Shown here one piece after another: positions 36,401 through 44,725 of a stretch of 45,959 bases of DNA. The notes under the pieces were generated by a model, which had not been told where the DNA came from, searched no databases, and was given only the letters and a program-made list of their open reading frames with translations. The DNA comes from Bacteroidales bacterium (GTDB lineage Bacteria; Bacteroidota; Bacteroidia; Bacteroidales; F082), in the NCBI GenBank assembly GCA_015709215.1, contig JACCQN010000028.1:1-45959 (forward strand), read 5' to 3'. Both the position numbers and the translations under genes were made by a program. How positions within the stretch are numbered: the stretch's first letter is position 1; every line of letters begins with the position of its first letter.

Positions 36401-36759
36401 TCGACCTGCAAAACACCCAGATACCGCCCATGCTGATACAACCCCTTATCGAAAACGCCATCAAACACGGCGCAAACAAAGCAGAAGAAACCGGAATTAT
36501 CAACATCCGATTTGAACAAATCAGCCCCGAAGGCTACCAATGCATTGTTGAAGACAACGGCCCCGGCATCGCCCCCGAATCAACATCGACACACAAATCC
36601 CGCGGACTTGAAATGATCTACACCCGTATCCAACTCCTCAACGAAGAATTTGGCGCAACAGCCTTCGCCTTTGCGGTGTCCAATAAAATAAAACCTGAAA
36701 GCGGGGCGAGGATGGTTGTGGAGATGAGTTTAGGACCATCATTTCAGACAGAATCCTGA
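33487..36759 (+). CDS. LytS-type sensor histidine kinase with periplasmic two-component propeller
   Basis: 1090 residues. Signal peptide MKRRFVICLLTLISFAQAVAQ, then a long periplasmic sensor made of Reg_prop propeller repeats (for example SLIDSRDWLWIGTDAGVVRY, NQDKIWFGTYGNGLARF, EGFLWAGTNSALNRF), a Y_Y_Y domain (about 755-830; YRLLGLDTTWSQ, DPGDYILEVQ), a membrane helix (about 838-860) and a HisKA_7/His_kinase domain with His894 in QMNPHFIFN. The ATPase has the N-box PLIENAIKHGA and DNGPGI. Unlike hybrid Bacteroidota sensors it has no receiver domain; the partner regulator is the overlapping upstream gene. Residues about 370-460 are an AT-rich, helical-looking insert in the propeller. Confidence 0.95.
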   Translation: MKRRFVICLLTLISFAQAVAQQFHYNQFTTAEGLPTNSVRSSLIDSRDWLWIGTDAGVVRYQDGFFVPDNRLDTLIGMRIWAMIEDNQDKIWFGTYGNGLARFDGDSLVWFNSENSALANDEIRILKFLPEYQQLLIGGKEVFAVYLLDDSLINFKLDSMAISARHFTYFLENEDKILALNNEPAYTLTYDPETKKLERTARDFYSETKIWSGIHTSSNETYYGFNRDSYYYKSADHEFVKPGIGQVFEWLEDPYGNIWAAAWEAEGPGGLFRFNAGEMVNYNKMLGIEKINGWGLEYDPTNNCLWFLSLDQGLIQLPLQIFSSLPLPFSDKSETVSNIQQDSAKNTWISTTKGLWRHNGQTYEAIPAESFYKTLLTTYLANYDEWFSILKRLDLNNKNISDTAYSYYDKSGDFTVYNLVELIKVLELDNNSFYEIDESTFLKLKAKLIQKLNTATKKPQPIKFNKILPLSQDKILVSTSLGTFSYDINRQKIKYLNSLWQENVTLNQDNLYYTFNFNLEVMRAVLKGDETIGLPWMTKEKHPDLPQFTIASEARAGRIWFASRFQGLYSYYADSFTHLNKLYPGLSNNFTSLAFVGDSLLVAGSSDGLIHLFSNDSDTPKLLKSFSPNDGITGRTIQWVKCDKEGFLWAGTNSALNRFDLRAWLKDHTNNISAYGNPDGYNAFDVNAATLDDEGRIWLENGDELLLINTPKANTTKNAPLKPELRQLDLFLKPFDWPAQKNIPHFTKVPLNPTFKHDQNYLSFHFGSNNRIEPEKDFYSYRLLGLDTTWSQSSTEKLAVFTNLDPGDYILEVQLCKPIHKIQGSISYPFSILKPWWQQWWFIILFVLAAAALLLAGMNWRIRYLREQQKRKYEIQQQLAELKLQALQAQMNPHFIFNVLTAIQNAILKNEIDNAIRYLSDVSRLMRRTLDYASEKFISLEEEVEYIENYIRLEKIRMNGKLETHIFIDPNLDLQNTQIPPMLIQPLIENAIKHGANKAEETGIINIRFEQISPEGYQCIVEDNGPGIAPESTSTHKSRGLEMIYTRIQLLNEEFGATAFAFAVSNKIKPESGARMVVEMSLGPSFQTES

Positions 36760-36809
36760 TTTTTTTTAATCCCTTTTGTCGGGAATTTTTCGCTAATCCC
36801 ATGAAATCG

Positions 36810-36837
36810 ACCGTTTATTTAATATATCTACCGTTTA
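36810..36837 (+). promoter_or_regulatory. Direct-repeat pair fitting a LytTR operator
   Basis: ACCGTTTA at 36810-36817 and again at 36830-36837, 20 bp apart. The first copy (ACCGTTTAT) fits the published LytTR half-site pattern [TA][AC][CA]GTTN[AG][TG] fully; the second (ACCGTTTAA) in 8 of 9 positions. Spacing of about two helical turns is that of known LytTR sites such as the AgrA repeats. It lies between the LytTR operon and the secreted-protein gene. Confidence 0.55.
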
Positions 36838-36870
36838 ATAAATAACAGGAGAATAACCAATTTGTTTTTC

Positions 36871-36878
36871 CACCTTTG
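36871..36878 (+). promoter_or_regulatory. Weak -7-like element before the secreted-protein operon
   Basis: CACCTTTG differs from TAnnTTTG in one base and has no good -33, as expected for an activator-dependent promoter; it lies 33 nt downstream of the direct-repeat pair. A second 7-of-8 match, AAATTTTG, is at 36924-36931. Confidence 0.3.
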
Positions 36879-37006
36879 AAAGGTAAAATAAGTGTTATTT
36901 AAAACGATTCTAAATAGCACTTTAAATTTTGAAGATGACCTACAATTACCAATTAGGAATCTTCAAACAATTTATTGAAGTTGTAATAACCAAAAATGTT
37001 AGAGCT

Positions 37007-40000
37007 ATGCGCTTTTTAACCTTCACCTTGTTTGCTATTTTCCTGTTTGCAGCCACCCATGGAAAAGCACAAATGTATATCTTAAACGAGGATTTCAACA
37101 CTGCAAATGGCACTACACCGCCTGAAAATTGGAATAACATCAACCAAACCGGTACTCCGACAGATTTATGGCATTTCGATAACCCGGGAAGTCAAACGAT
37201 TAATTTTCCGATTACCGAACCATTTGCCATTTTTGATGCCGCTGCTATATCCGATAATGCTCAGGAAGAAACAGTTATACTCGAAACACGTAGCTTTGAT
37301 GCTTCGGTAAGTAACTTCATCCTGCTGCAATTTGATCATTATTTCAATCCTGGCAACAATGCCACAGCTAAATTATCAGCTTTTGATGGTGAGAATTGGG
37401 TAGTGATTTCATCTTGGAATACTGCTACACCAAATTCAAAGCCGGAAATTATCGATATTTCAACTGCCGTTGGCGGAGTAACCAATGCCAGACTTAGGTT
37501 TAGCTGGGAGGGCAACGGTACTGGATTGTGGGCTATGGACAATATGCGTATTTTGGCTCCCTTGCCAATTGATGCTGGCCTCACCAAATTAAACAGCCCT
37601 CAGATGCCATTTGCTTCAGGTGAGCATCCTGTTAGTGTCACCTTATCTAATTTTGGTTATCAAAATCTCACAAATACTACCATTAACTGGAGAGTTAACG
37701 GAGAAATAATGCCAGCCTATAGCTGGACTGGTAATCTTTCGTTCACCGAAACCCAGGAAAACATCCAACTGGGCAGCTACGATTTTCAGGAACCGGTTTT
37801 ACTCGAAATATGGCAAAGCAACCCCAACGGACAATCAGATCTTAATCCTGACAATGATTCCATTGTAAGAATGATGCGTCCTTCACTTTGTGGGGAATAC
37901 ACCATAGGAGGAAATAACCCTGATTTTGAAACATTTGGGGAAGCTGTTGATGCAATCAATCATGCAGGCATATCCTGTCCAGTAACTTTCAAGGTTAGAG
38001 ATGGCGTGTATGAAGAACAACTAGTCATTCGTCAAATCACCGGTGCTTCAGAAATTAATACCGTCACTTTTGAATCTGAAAGTGCTGATAGCTCTGCTGT
38101 CATCATACAGTATGATCAACATGAAGATGCAAAACTAAAACTAATTGAAACTGCATTTATTACCTTAAATAAAATTGGCTTTATTGGAACTAACATATTG
38201 GATATTAGTAGATCATCTAAATATATTAATGTTAAAAATTGCTATTTTCAATCTAGATATTATAATACTTTTAACATAACTTCAGGATCAAACAATATTA
38301 ATATCCAAAATTCTAACTTTATAGGTGATAGAAATGAAGGTTATTCAATCGTTCTTTCGAGTTCAGATGGAACAGTCTCAGAAAGACCTTATAATATATC
38401 AATATCTGAAAATAGCTTTTCTAATGTAAGTCACGCCTTATATGTCGAGCAGGCAAGGAATGTTCAATTCGAAAATAATTTTTCAAATACAAGAGAGAGA
38501 GCTGTTGGAGCACATAATGGCAGCAATATTGTTATTCGTAACAATTTCATGAAACAAAATGCTAATCATACAGGACAGGCGATCTATTTACACTACTACG
38601 ATTCAACACTGATTTATAACAATTACATCATTACTCACGGGAATTTCTCATCCACTGGAATTTATCTCTATTATTCATCAAACAGCAAAGTCTTTTTTAA
38701 TTCTATTAACATTAAAAATGAAGATATCAGCGAAGGAAGCATTGGCTTGCTTTTAGTTGGAGGCAGTAATAATCAATTTAAAAATAACATATTTAATATC
38801 TATACCGGAGGAACTCCTGCTTTTATAAGTAGTGAAGCACTAGACTACTCTTTCGATTTTAATAACTATTACCACCCTAACGGCCTGATTGGTCACCTTG
38901 CCGGCACAAACTATTATAACCTTGATGATTGGGGGCAAGCTATTAATGGCGATGCTAATTCATTTGCTGTACCACCATTTTTTGGAGAAAACGAGGATTT
39001 ATCAATGAATCAAATCCTGTTAAATAATGCAGGTACTCCCCTTTCTGAAGTAAGTCATGATATAGACGGGACACCACGCAACCAGACCTCACCCGATCTT
39101 GGAGCTAAAGAGTACGAACCTTGTCAACCTGATGCCGGTATTAACTTTATCCTAGCACCGCTCAGCCCGGTTGATCCCGGCAACAATAATGTAATTGTGG
39201 AACTACAAAATCAGGGCTCCGCTAGTTTAAATGCAGTAACAATTGAATGGCAAGTTAACAACCAATTGCAAACTCCTTTCCAATGGACTGGCAACCTAGC
39301 ATACAAAGAAAATACTGAAGTCACTATCGGAAACTTTGATTTTGAAGGTGGACTTTACGAAATAAAGATATGGACTAGTCTGCCCAATGGATCGACAGAT
39401 TGTAATGCGGCAAATGATACCATTGCAACAAATGTTGCATCAAAGCTGTGCGGTGAATATACCATAGGAGGCACAAATCCTGACTTTATTAATTTTAGTT
39501 CAGCAATTGAAGTCTTAAATCATGCAGGCATATCCTGTCCAGTAACTTTCAAGGTTAGAGATGGCGTGTATGAAGAACAACTAGTCATTCGTCAAATCAC
39601 CGGTGCTTCAGAAATTAATACCGTCACTTTTGAATCTGAAAGTGCTGATAGCTCTGCTGTCATCATACAGTATGATCAACATGAAGATGCAAAACTAAAA
39701 CTAATTGAAACTGCATTTATTACCTTAAATAAAATTGGCTTTATTGGAACTAACATATTGGATATTAGTAGATCATCTAAATATATTAATGTTAAAAATT
39801 GCTATTTTCAATCTAGATATTATAATACTTTTAACATAACTTCAGGATCAAACAATATTAATATCCAAAATTCTAACTTTATAGGTGATAGAAATGAAGG
39901 TTATTCAATCGTTCTTTCGAGTTCAGATGGAACAGTCTCAGAAAGACCTTATAATATATCAATATCTGAAAATAGCTTTTCTAATGTAAGTCACGCCTTA

Positions 40001-42238
40001 TATGTCGAGCAGGCAAGGAATGTTCAATTCGAAAATAATTTTTCAAATACAAGAGAGAGAGCTGTTGGAGCACATAATGGCAGCAATATTGTTATTCGTA
40101 ACAATTTCATGAAACAAAATGCTAATCATACAGGACAGGCGATCTATTTACACTACTACGATTCAACACTGATTTATAACAATTACATCATTACTCACGG
40201 GAATTTCTCATCCACTGGAATTTATCTCTATTATTCATCAAACAGCAAAGTCTTTTTTAATTCTATTAACATTAAAAATGAAGATATCAGCGAAGGAAGC
40301 ATTGGCTTGCTTTTAGTTGGAGGCAGTAATAATCAATTTAAAAATAACATATTTAATATCTATACCGGAGGAACTCCTGCTTTTATAAGTAGTGAAGCAC
40401 TAGACTACTCTTTCGATTTTAATAACTATTACCACCCTAACGGCCTGATTGGTCACCTTGCCGGCACAAACTATTATAACCTTGATGATTGGGGGCAAGC
40501 TATTAATGGCGATGCTAATTCAAAAAACCTGCCTCCCCTGTTTGCTGCGGAGGACAATCCCTTGCCTTATCAGCGTGAACTAAACGGAGCAGGTATTCCT
40601 ATACCTGGAATCTTGCTCGATATCAATGGCCTGATACGCAATGATGCGGCTCCTGATATTGGTTGCACAGAGTTTTTTGTTGATTTCGGTGTAACAGACC
40701 TTATCAATCCCAACCTGGATTGTGCTCAAACCGAACTCGAAGACGTGACGGTGATGCTTCGGCAGTTTGGCGACATTCCTTTTATTGATTTGAAATTGGC
40801 TTATCAGGTAAATGGCGGGCCTGTCTTTTACGATACTATCCCCGGTGCAATCTATAATGACATTGAGTTCACCTTTGATGCCACTGTTGATCTATCGCAG
40901 GATGGTGAATACCGTTTCAAAGTCTGGCTGATAAATACCAGAGATGACAACCTCAATAATGACACCCTGGTTGTTACCAGGTATTCTAAGCCTGCTCCAG
41001 AAGTGATTAGTAGCTGGGATAATCTTTGCACTTGGAAAGAAGTACGCTTTGAAGGTTCGGCCACCATAGCAGAGCCTTATACCATTGCTTCCTATATATG
41101 GGAATTTGGCGATAGCACCTATACAGAAAACCCTGTAGCTGCGCATATCTATGAAAGTCCGGGCAGCTACGAAGCCACCTTTAAGGCTTTCAGCAGTGCA
41201 GGTTGCTTTACCGAACAAAAACATCAGGTTTACATTGACCCCAGCTATCAGTTGCTTCAACTTTCAGTTAATGTGGGAAATGAAGTTTGCTATGGTGATG
41301 GAACGGCCTCCGCAACTTTAAATGCCTCTGGCGGAACGCCACCATACCAATATTTACTAAATAACGAAACTGCCTCGGCTCAGCTGAGTAACCTCAGTTC
41401 TGGTGAATATCTTTTTACTGTTGTAGATCAGCAACAATGCATAGTTTCAAAAGATACCACTATCTATCCGCTTGTTTACCTTAACCCACAAATTACAGCG
41501 CTTCCAGACAGTGGATTCTCACCGCTCGAAGTCCAGTTTTCGTTTACAGCCAATAACCCTGATTCATGGGTATGGGAATTTGGGGATGGCACTTCTGATA
41601 CTACGCTCCAGCCTATCCATAGTTATACAAGTTATGGTTACCAATATCCAGTATTGACACTTAATTCGGGTGAACCACATTTTTGTGTTGAAACGGATAC
41701 GGTATCGATCTTTGTTGATGTAAAGGTTGAAATGGAAGCCAATAATGTTTTCACACCTAACGGCGATGGTTACAATGATTTCTTTGAGGTTAGAACGGAA
41801 GGTATTGGTGAGCTGGAAGTGAGTCTTTTCGATCGGCAAAACAAACTCATTTATGAAATCAATGAAGTTGGAGGCAAGTGGGATGGCAACAATTCTTCGG
41901 GTAATGAAGCTCCTGAGGCTGAATATTATTACTACCTCAAGGCCACAGCATTTAATGGGGACAGTCATGAAAAACAAGGAGTTGTCATGCTTTTACGTGA
42001 CGATAGCAAGGTTTTTCCAAATCCGGTTAAGTCTGGCTTATTCCTGAAGGCAGAAGGGTTTACTGATCAAAGTATTGATGTCAACATCTTTAGCATAGAG
42101 GGCACAAAAATGCTAAGCAAAATTGTCCCCAATGATGACATAATTAGATTCGACATTGATTACTTACCGGGTGGACTTTACATTATACAGCTAAAGGACA
42201 GCAAGATGATCAAGTCAATTCGTTTTATAAAGTATTGA
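37007..42238 (+). CDS. Giant T9SS-secreted surface protein with two identical beta-helix modules and tandem sorting domains
   Basis: 1743 residues from the ATG at 37007 (MRFLTFTLFAIFLFAATHGKAQ signal; a TTG at 36929 would bury the signal peptide). Order: N-terminal jelly-roll-like anchor-J/MAM-type domain (about 22-185); CARDB-like Ig domain; right-handed beta-helix (about 321-652); a second CARDB-like domain; a second beta-helix (about 841-1172); a further CARDB-like domain; PKD (YIWEFGDSTYTENP); SprB-like repeat (GGTPPYQYLLNN); PKD (WVWEFGDGTSDTTLQP); a type B gliding-associated sorting domain (about 1577-1663; NVFTPNGDGYNDFFEV ... GVVMLLRD); then a type A sorting domain (1668-1743; VFPNPVKSGLFL ... 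GGLYIIQL). Probably a surface adhesin or polysaccharide-binding protein; no catalytic motif seen. First gene of an operon with PorE-like, PorP and PorV-like genes. Confidence 0.92.
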   Translation: MRFLTFTLFAIFLFAATHGKAQMYILNEDFNTANGTTPPENWNNINQTGTPTDLWHFDNPGSQTINFPITEPFAIFDAAAISDNAQEETVILETRSFDASVSNFILLQFDHYFNPGNNATAKLSAFDGENWVVISSWNTATPNSKPEIIDISTAVGGVTNARLRFSWEGNGTGLWAMDNMRILAPLPIDAGLTKLNSPQMPFASGEHPVSVTLSNFGYQNLTNTTINWRVNGEIMPAYSWTGNLSFTETQENIQLGSYDFQEPVLLEIWQSNPNGQSDLNPDNDSIVRMMRPSLCGEYTIGGNNPDFETFGEAVDAINHAGISCPVTFKVRDGVYEEQLVIRQITGASEINTVTFESESADSSAVIIQYDQHEDAKLKLIETAFITLNKIGFIGTNILDISRSSKYINVKNCYFQSRYYNTFNITSGSNNINIQNSNFIGDRNEGYSIVLSSSDGTVSERPYNISISENSFSNVSHALYVEQARNVQFENNFSNTRERAVGAHNGSNIVIRNNFMKQNANHTGQAIYLHYYDSTLIYNNYIITHGNFSSTGIYLYYSSNSKVFFNSINIKNEDISEGSIGLLLVGGSNNQFKNNIFNIYTGGTPAFISSEALDYSFDFNNYYHPNGLIGHLAGTNYYNLDDWGQAINGDANSFAVPPFFGENEDLSMNQILLNNAGTPLSEVSHDIDGTPRNQTSPDLGAKEYEPCQPDAGINFILAPLSPVDPGNNNVIVELQNQGSASLNAVTIEWQVNNQLQTPFQWTGNLAYKENTEVTIGNFDFEGGLYEIKIWTSLPNGSTDCNAANDTIATNVASKLCGEYTIGGTNPDFINFSSAIEVLNHAGISCPVTFKVRDGVYEEQLVIRQITGASEINTVTFESESADSSAVIIQYDQHEDAKLKLIETAFITLNKIGFIGTNILDISRSSKYINVKNCYFQSRYYNTFNITSGSNNINIQNSNFIGDRNEGYSIVLSSSDGTVSERPYNISISENSFSNVSHALYVEQARNVQFENNFSNTRERAVGAHNGSNIVIRNNFMKQNANHTGQAIYLHYYDSTLIYNNYIITHGNFSSTGIYLYYSSNSKVFFNSINIKNEDISEGSIGLLLVGGSNNQFKNNIFNIYTGGTPAFISSEALDYSFDFNNYYHPNGLIGHLAGTNYYNLDDWGQAINGDANSKNLPPLFAAEDNPLPYQRELNGAGIPIPGILLDINGLIRNDAAPDIGCTEFFVDFGVTDLINPNLDCAQTELEDVTVMLRQFGDIPFIDLKLAYQVNGGPVFYDTIPGAIYNDIEFTFDATVDLSQDGEYRFKVWLINTRDDNLNNDTLVVTRYSKPAPEVISSWDNLCTWKEVRFEGSATIAEPYTIASYIWEFGDSTYTENPVAAHIYESPGSYEATFKAFSSAGCFTEQKHQVYIDPSYQLLQLSVNVGNEVCYGDGTASATLNASGGTPPYQYLLNNETASAQLSNLSSGEYLFTVVDQQQCIVSKDTTIYPLVYLNPQITALPDSGFSPLEVQFSFTANNPDSWVWEFGDGTSDTTLQPIHSYTSYGYQYPVLTLNSGEPHFCVETDTVSIFVDVKVEMEANNVFTPNGDGYNDFFEVRTEGIGELEVSLFDRQNKLIYEINEVGGKWDGNNSSGNEAPEAEYYYYLKATAFNGDSHEKQGVVMLLRDDSKVFPNPVKSGLFLKAEGFTDQSIDVNIFSIEGTKMLSKIVPNDDIIRFDIDYLPGGLYIIQLKDSKMIKSIRFIKY
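37968..38962 (+). repeat. 995-bp direct repeat, copy 1
   Basis: Identical base for base to 39528-40522 (line-by-line comparison, offset 1560). Encodes the first beta-helix module of the secreted protein. Homology continues on both sides at protein level only (LCGEYTIGG-NPDF before it), while the DNA diverges at once at both edges. Confidence 0.97.
39528..40522 (+). repeat. 995-bp direct repeat, copy 2
   Basis: Second identical copy, separated from copy 1 by 565 bp encoding a diverged CARDB-like domain. The 1560-bp period keeps the reading frame (520 codons). Confidence 0.97.
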
Positions 42239-42288
42239 TTTAATTAAAAATTAGCTCTTACAGTTTACAATCAGAAATACATCCGATT

Positions 42289-44724
42289 ATGAAAAAATAT
42301 TTCGTCTTAATTATTCTTGCCAGTTCCATGCTACTACCCTGGAAGTATAGCTTTGCCCAGGATAAGCTCATCGAAAAAGGGGATGCCTCAGTTAAAATGC
42401 TTCAGTACCATTCTGCTTTGGAGACTTACCTCAAAGCATGGGATAAAATGGATAAAAATTCCTACAAAAAACAACAATTAGCCATTAAAATTGCCGATTG
42501 TTATTTTGAAACCAGAAACCATATTGAGGCTGTAGTTTGGTATAAAAAGATTGCAGATGCCAAAATCACTGAAAAAAATCCAGAGCTCTGGAATCGGCTA
42601 GGTCTTGCTTTACTTAGAACACATCAACCGGCTGAAGCTGAGTTGTGGTTTAATAAAAGGCTGAAACAAGACCCTGAAAATGCTATTGCCTTAAAAGGAT
42701 CGGAAATCATTGCTTTTCAAAAGAAGAATCACCCAAATTATCCTTTTGAGGTTGTTAACTTGACAACTATTAACAGTGTTGCTAATGATTTTGGTCTTGC
42801 CTTCAGCCAGGAAGATCACAAGGAGATTATTTTTTCCTCTAACAGAAAAGGCAGCGCAGGCAAGCAAATGGAGCAGTGGACTGGCGGATCCTTTTCTGAC
42901 CTTTACAGTGCCAGGTTCGATGGCAACAGCTGGTCACATATTACTAGCGTTGATGAAGCCAAAGTAGTGAATACAGAAACCAATGAAGGGGGCCCGGCTT
43001 TCAATGGCAGGTTTACTACAATGTATTTTACCAGATGTTTGAAAGGTTCAACAGAGATTACTTACTGCGAAATCTTACAAAGCGACAGAAAACGCAATGG
43101 CTGGAGCAAGCCTCAGATAGTGCTAGCTGAAGCTGGTGCTAATGTTGGACATCCTTGGGTAAGCGCAGATGAACTAACTATTTACTTTGCTTCAAACAGG
43201 CCAGGGGGTTTTGGCGGAAAAGACATATGGATGGCTAAGCGGGCTGCACGTCACAGAAATTTTGAATCTCCACAAAACCTGGGTAATGTAATAAATACGC
43301 CGCTCGATGAGGTTTTCCCATTTGTTTGGGGAGATTCAGTTTTATTTTTTGCTTCGGAAGGACATCCTGGTTTTGGAGGTTTGGATATTTTCAAATCAAA
43401 TATTCAGGATACTACTTTCACTAAAGCTGTTAATTTACATCAACCCATTAACTCAGTTGGGGATGACTTCAACTTTGTACCAGATGATGCATCTTCCGGC
43501 CTGTTATCAAGTAACAGACCTGGAAGCATTGGCGGGGATGACCTATACAGCTATGCCAGGTTTCCTTTATATTTTGACTTAAGGGGTGTTGCATCAAACG
43601 AAAACACAAGTTTACCCATTCAGGAAGTGATGGTTACGCTTTTTGACAAAAATCAAACAGAAATTACTCAAGTACTTTCTAATCTGGCAGGAGCATACCA
43701 TATTGATTCCTCATTCCTATCCGAAAACCAGGATTATACCATCAAATTTGAAAAGAAAGACCATTTTGCAGTTGTAAAACAGCTTAGTACCAGAGGATTT
43801 TTATCGGATCAGTCTTTTGTGATTGATGCTGTTTTGACGCCGATTCCTGAAAAACCGATCGTATTGCCTGAAATCCGTTATGAACTCGACAGATGGGATT
43901 TACTCCCGCAATATAAAGACTCTTTGCAATTGCTCGTGACTATCATGAAGGATAATCCGGGACTCATTATCGAGTTAAGGTCGCACACCGACCCACGAGC
44001 TTCGGATGAATACAACGACGAGTTGTCCCAAAAAAGGGCCCAAACGGTTGTTGACTATCTTGTAAGCACAGGCATTGATCCAGAAAGGCTTAAAGCAAAG
44101 GGCTATGGTAAAAAAGTTCCGAGAATAATGGAAAAAAATATTATTATTGACGGATACCTTTTTGAAAAAGGTGTTGAGTTAACCGAAGCCTATATGAATC
44201 GTTTAACCCCCAGGCAAAAACAAGAGGCAGCATTTAGCTTAAGCAGAAGGACAGAGTTCAGGGTTTTGGCTAGAAATTTTATTCCCAAAGAGCTCCCAGC
44301 GATCAATCAGGTAGAGCCTATTGTGGATAGTTTGCAGAATCGCGTTTTATACGAATCTTCTATGCATGGCAAACCTTACCTTAGCATTATTGTATTTGAA
44401 AACGCTTTGATGGCTGAATGGAGGTCGGATCAAAAAATATCCAGCATCAGTGCCGCTAAAGTTTTTGATTTATTGATAAATAATAGCATTACAAAAGAAA
44501 ATATCAAGGCCAAAAATGTGGAAGAAGCAATAAAATATGGCTTCCAAAGAGGCGAGGCTGTCCTGATTGCTGAAAAGCTTGAAATTGGAGAAAAGATGAT
44601 AAAAAATTGTGAGTTTCTGATTGTGCCCGATTTAGAGGTAGAGGCTCGGTTTGGACAAGATATCATCAATAAGTCGAAGCCTTATCGTATTGAAAGTGAT
44701 ATTAACACCATAATTTTCGAATAG
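42289..44724 (+). CDS. PorE-like TPR/PD40/OmpA envelope protein with degenerate retropepsin-like tail
   Basis: 811 residues. Signal peptide (MKKYFVLIILASSMLLPWKYSFAQ), TPR repeats (about 25-140), PD40/WD40-like propeller (about 150-430; IIFSSNRKGSAG, TIYFASNRPGGFGGKDIW, LLSSNRPGSIGGDDLY), a CarboxypepD_reg-like domain (about 432-515) and an OmpA peptidoglycan-binding domain (about 530-660; LRSHTDPRASDEYNDELSQKRAQ). This is the PorE architecture of T9SS loci. About 140 more residues follow, whose pattern (LLINNSITKENI ... LEIGEKMIKNCEFLIV ... YRIESDINTIIF) resembles a retropepsin fold, but the DTG active-site triad position reads SDQ (Asp714). One base separates it from porP. Confidence 0.9.
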   Translation: MKKYFVLIILASSMLLPWKYSFAQDKLIEKGDASVKMLQYHSALETYLKAWDKMDKNSYKKQQLAIKIADCYFETRNHIEAVVWYKKIADAKITEKNPELWNRLGLALLRTHQPAEAELWFNKRLKQDPENAIALKGSEIIAFQKKNHPNYPFEVVNLTTINSVANDFGLAFSQEDHKEIIFSSNRKGSAGKQMEQWTGGSFSDLYSARFDGNSWSHITSVDEAKVVNTETNEGGPAFNGRFTTMYFTRCLKGSTEITYCEILQSDRKRNGWSKPQIVLAEAGANVGHPWVSADELTIYFASNRPGGFGGKDIWMAKRAARHRNFESPQNLGNVINTPLDEVFPFVWGDSVLFFASEGHPGFGGLDIFKSNIQDTTFTKAVNLHQPINSVGDDFNFVPDDASSGLLSSNRPGSIGGDDLYSYARFPLYFDLRGVASNENTSLPIQEVMVTLFDKNQTEITQVLSNLAGAYHIDSSFLSENQDYTIKFEKKDHFAVVKQLSTRGFLSDQSFVIDAVLTPIPEKPIVLPEIRYELDRWDLLPQYKDSLQLLVTIMKDNPGLIIELRSHTDPRASDEYNDELSQKRAQTVVDYLVSTGIDPERLKAKGYGKKVPRIMEKNIIIDGYLFEKGVELTEAYMNRLTPRQKQEAAFSLSRRTEFRVLARNFIPKELPAINQVEPIVDSLQNRVLYESSMHGKPYLSIIVFENALMAEWRSDQKISSISAAKVFDLLINNSITKENIKAKNVEEAIKYGFQRGEAVLIAEKLEIGEKMIKNCEFLIVPDLEVEARFGQDIINKSKPYRIESDINTIIFE

Positions 44725-44725
44725 C

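Noticed and set aside
36929-37006. TTG start for the secreted protein
   Set aside because: It would put 26 charged residues before a standard signal peptide; the ATG at 37007 is better.
38160-38860. AT-rich beta-helix DNA as proof of horizontal transfer
   Set aside because: Asn/Ile/Tyr-rich beta-helix sequence is AT-rich by amino-acid content, so composition alone is not evidence.
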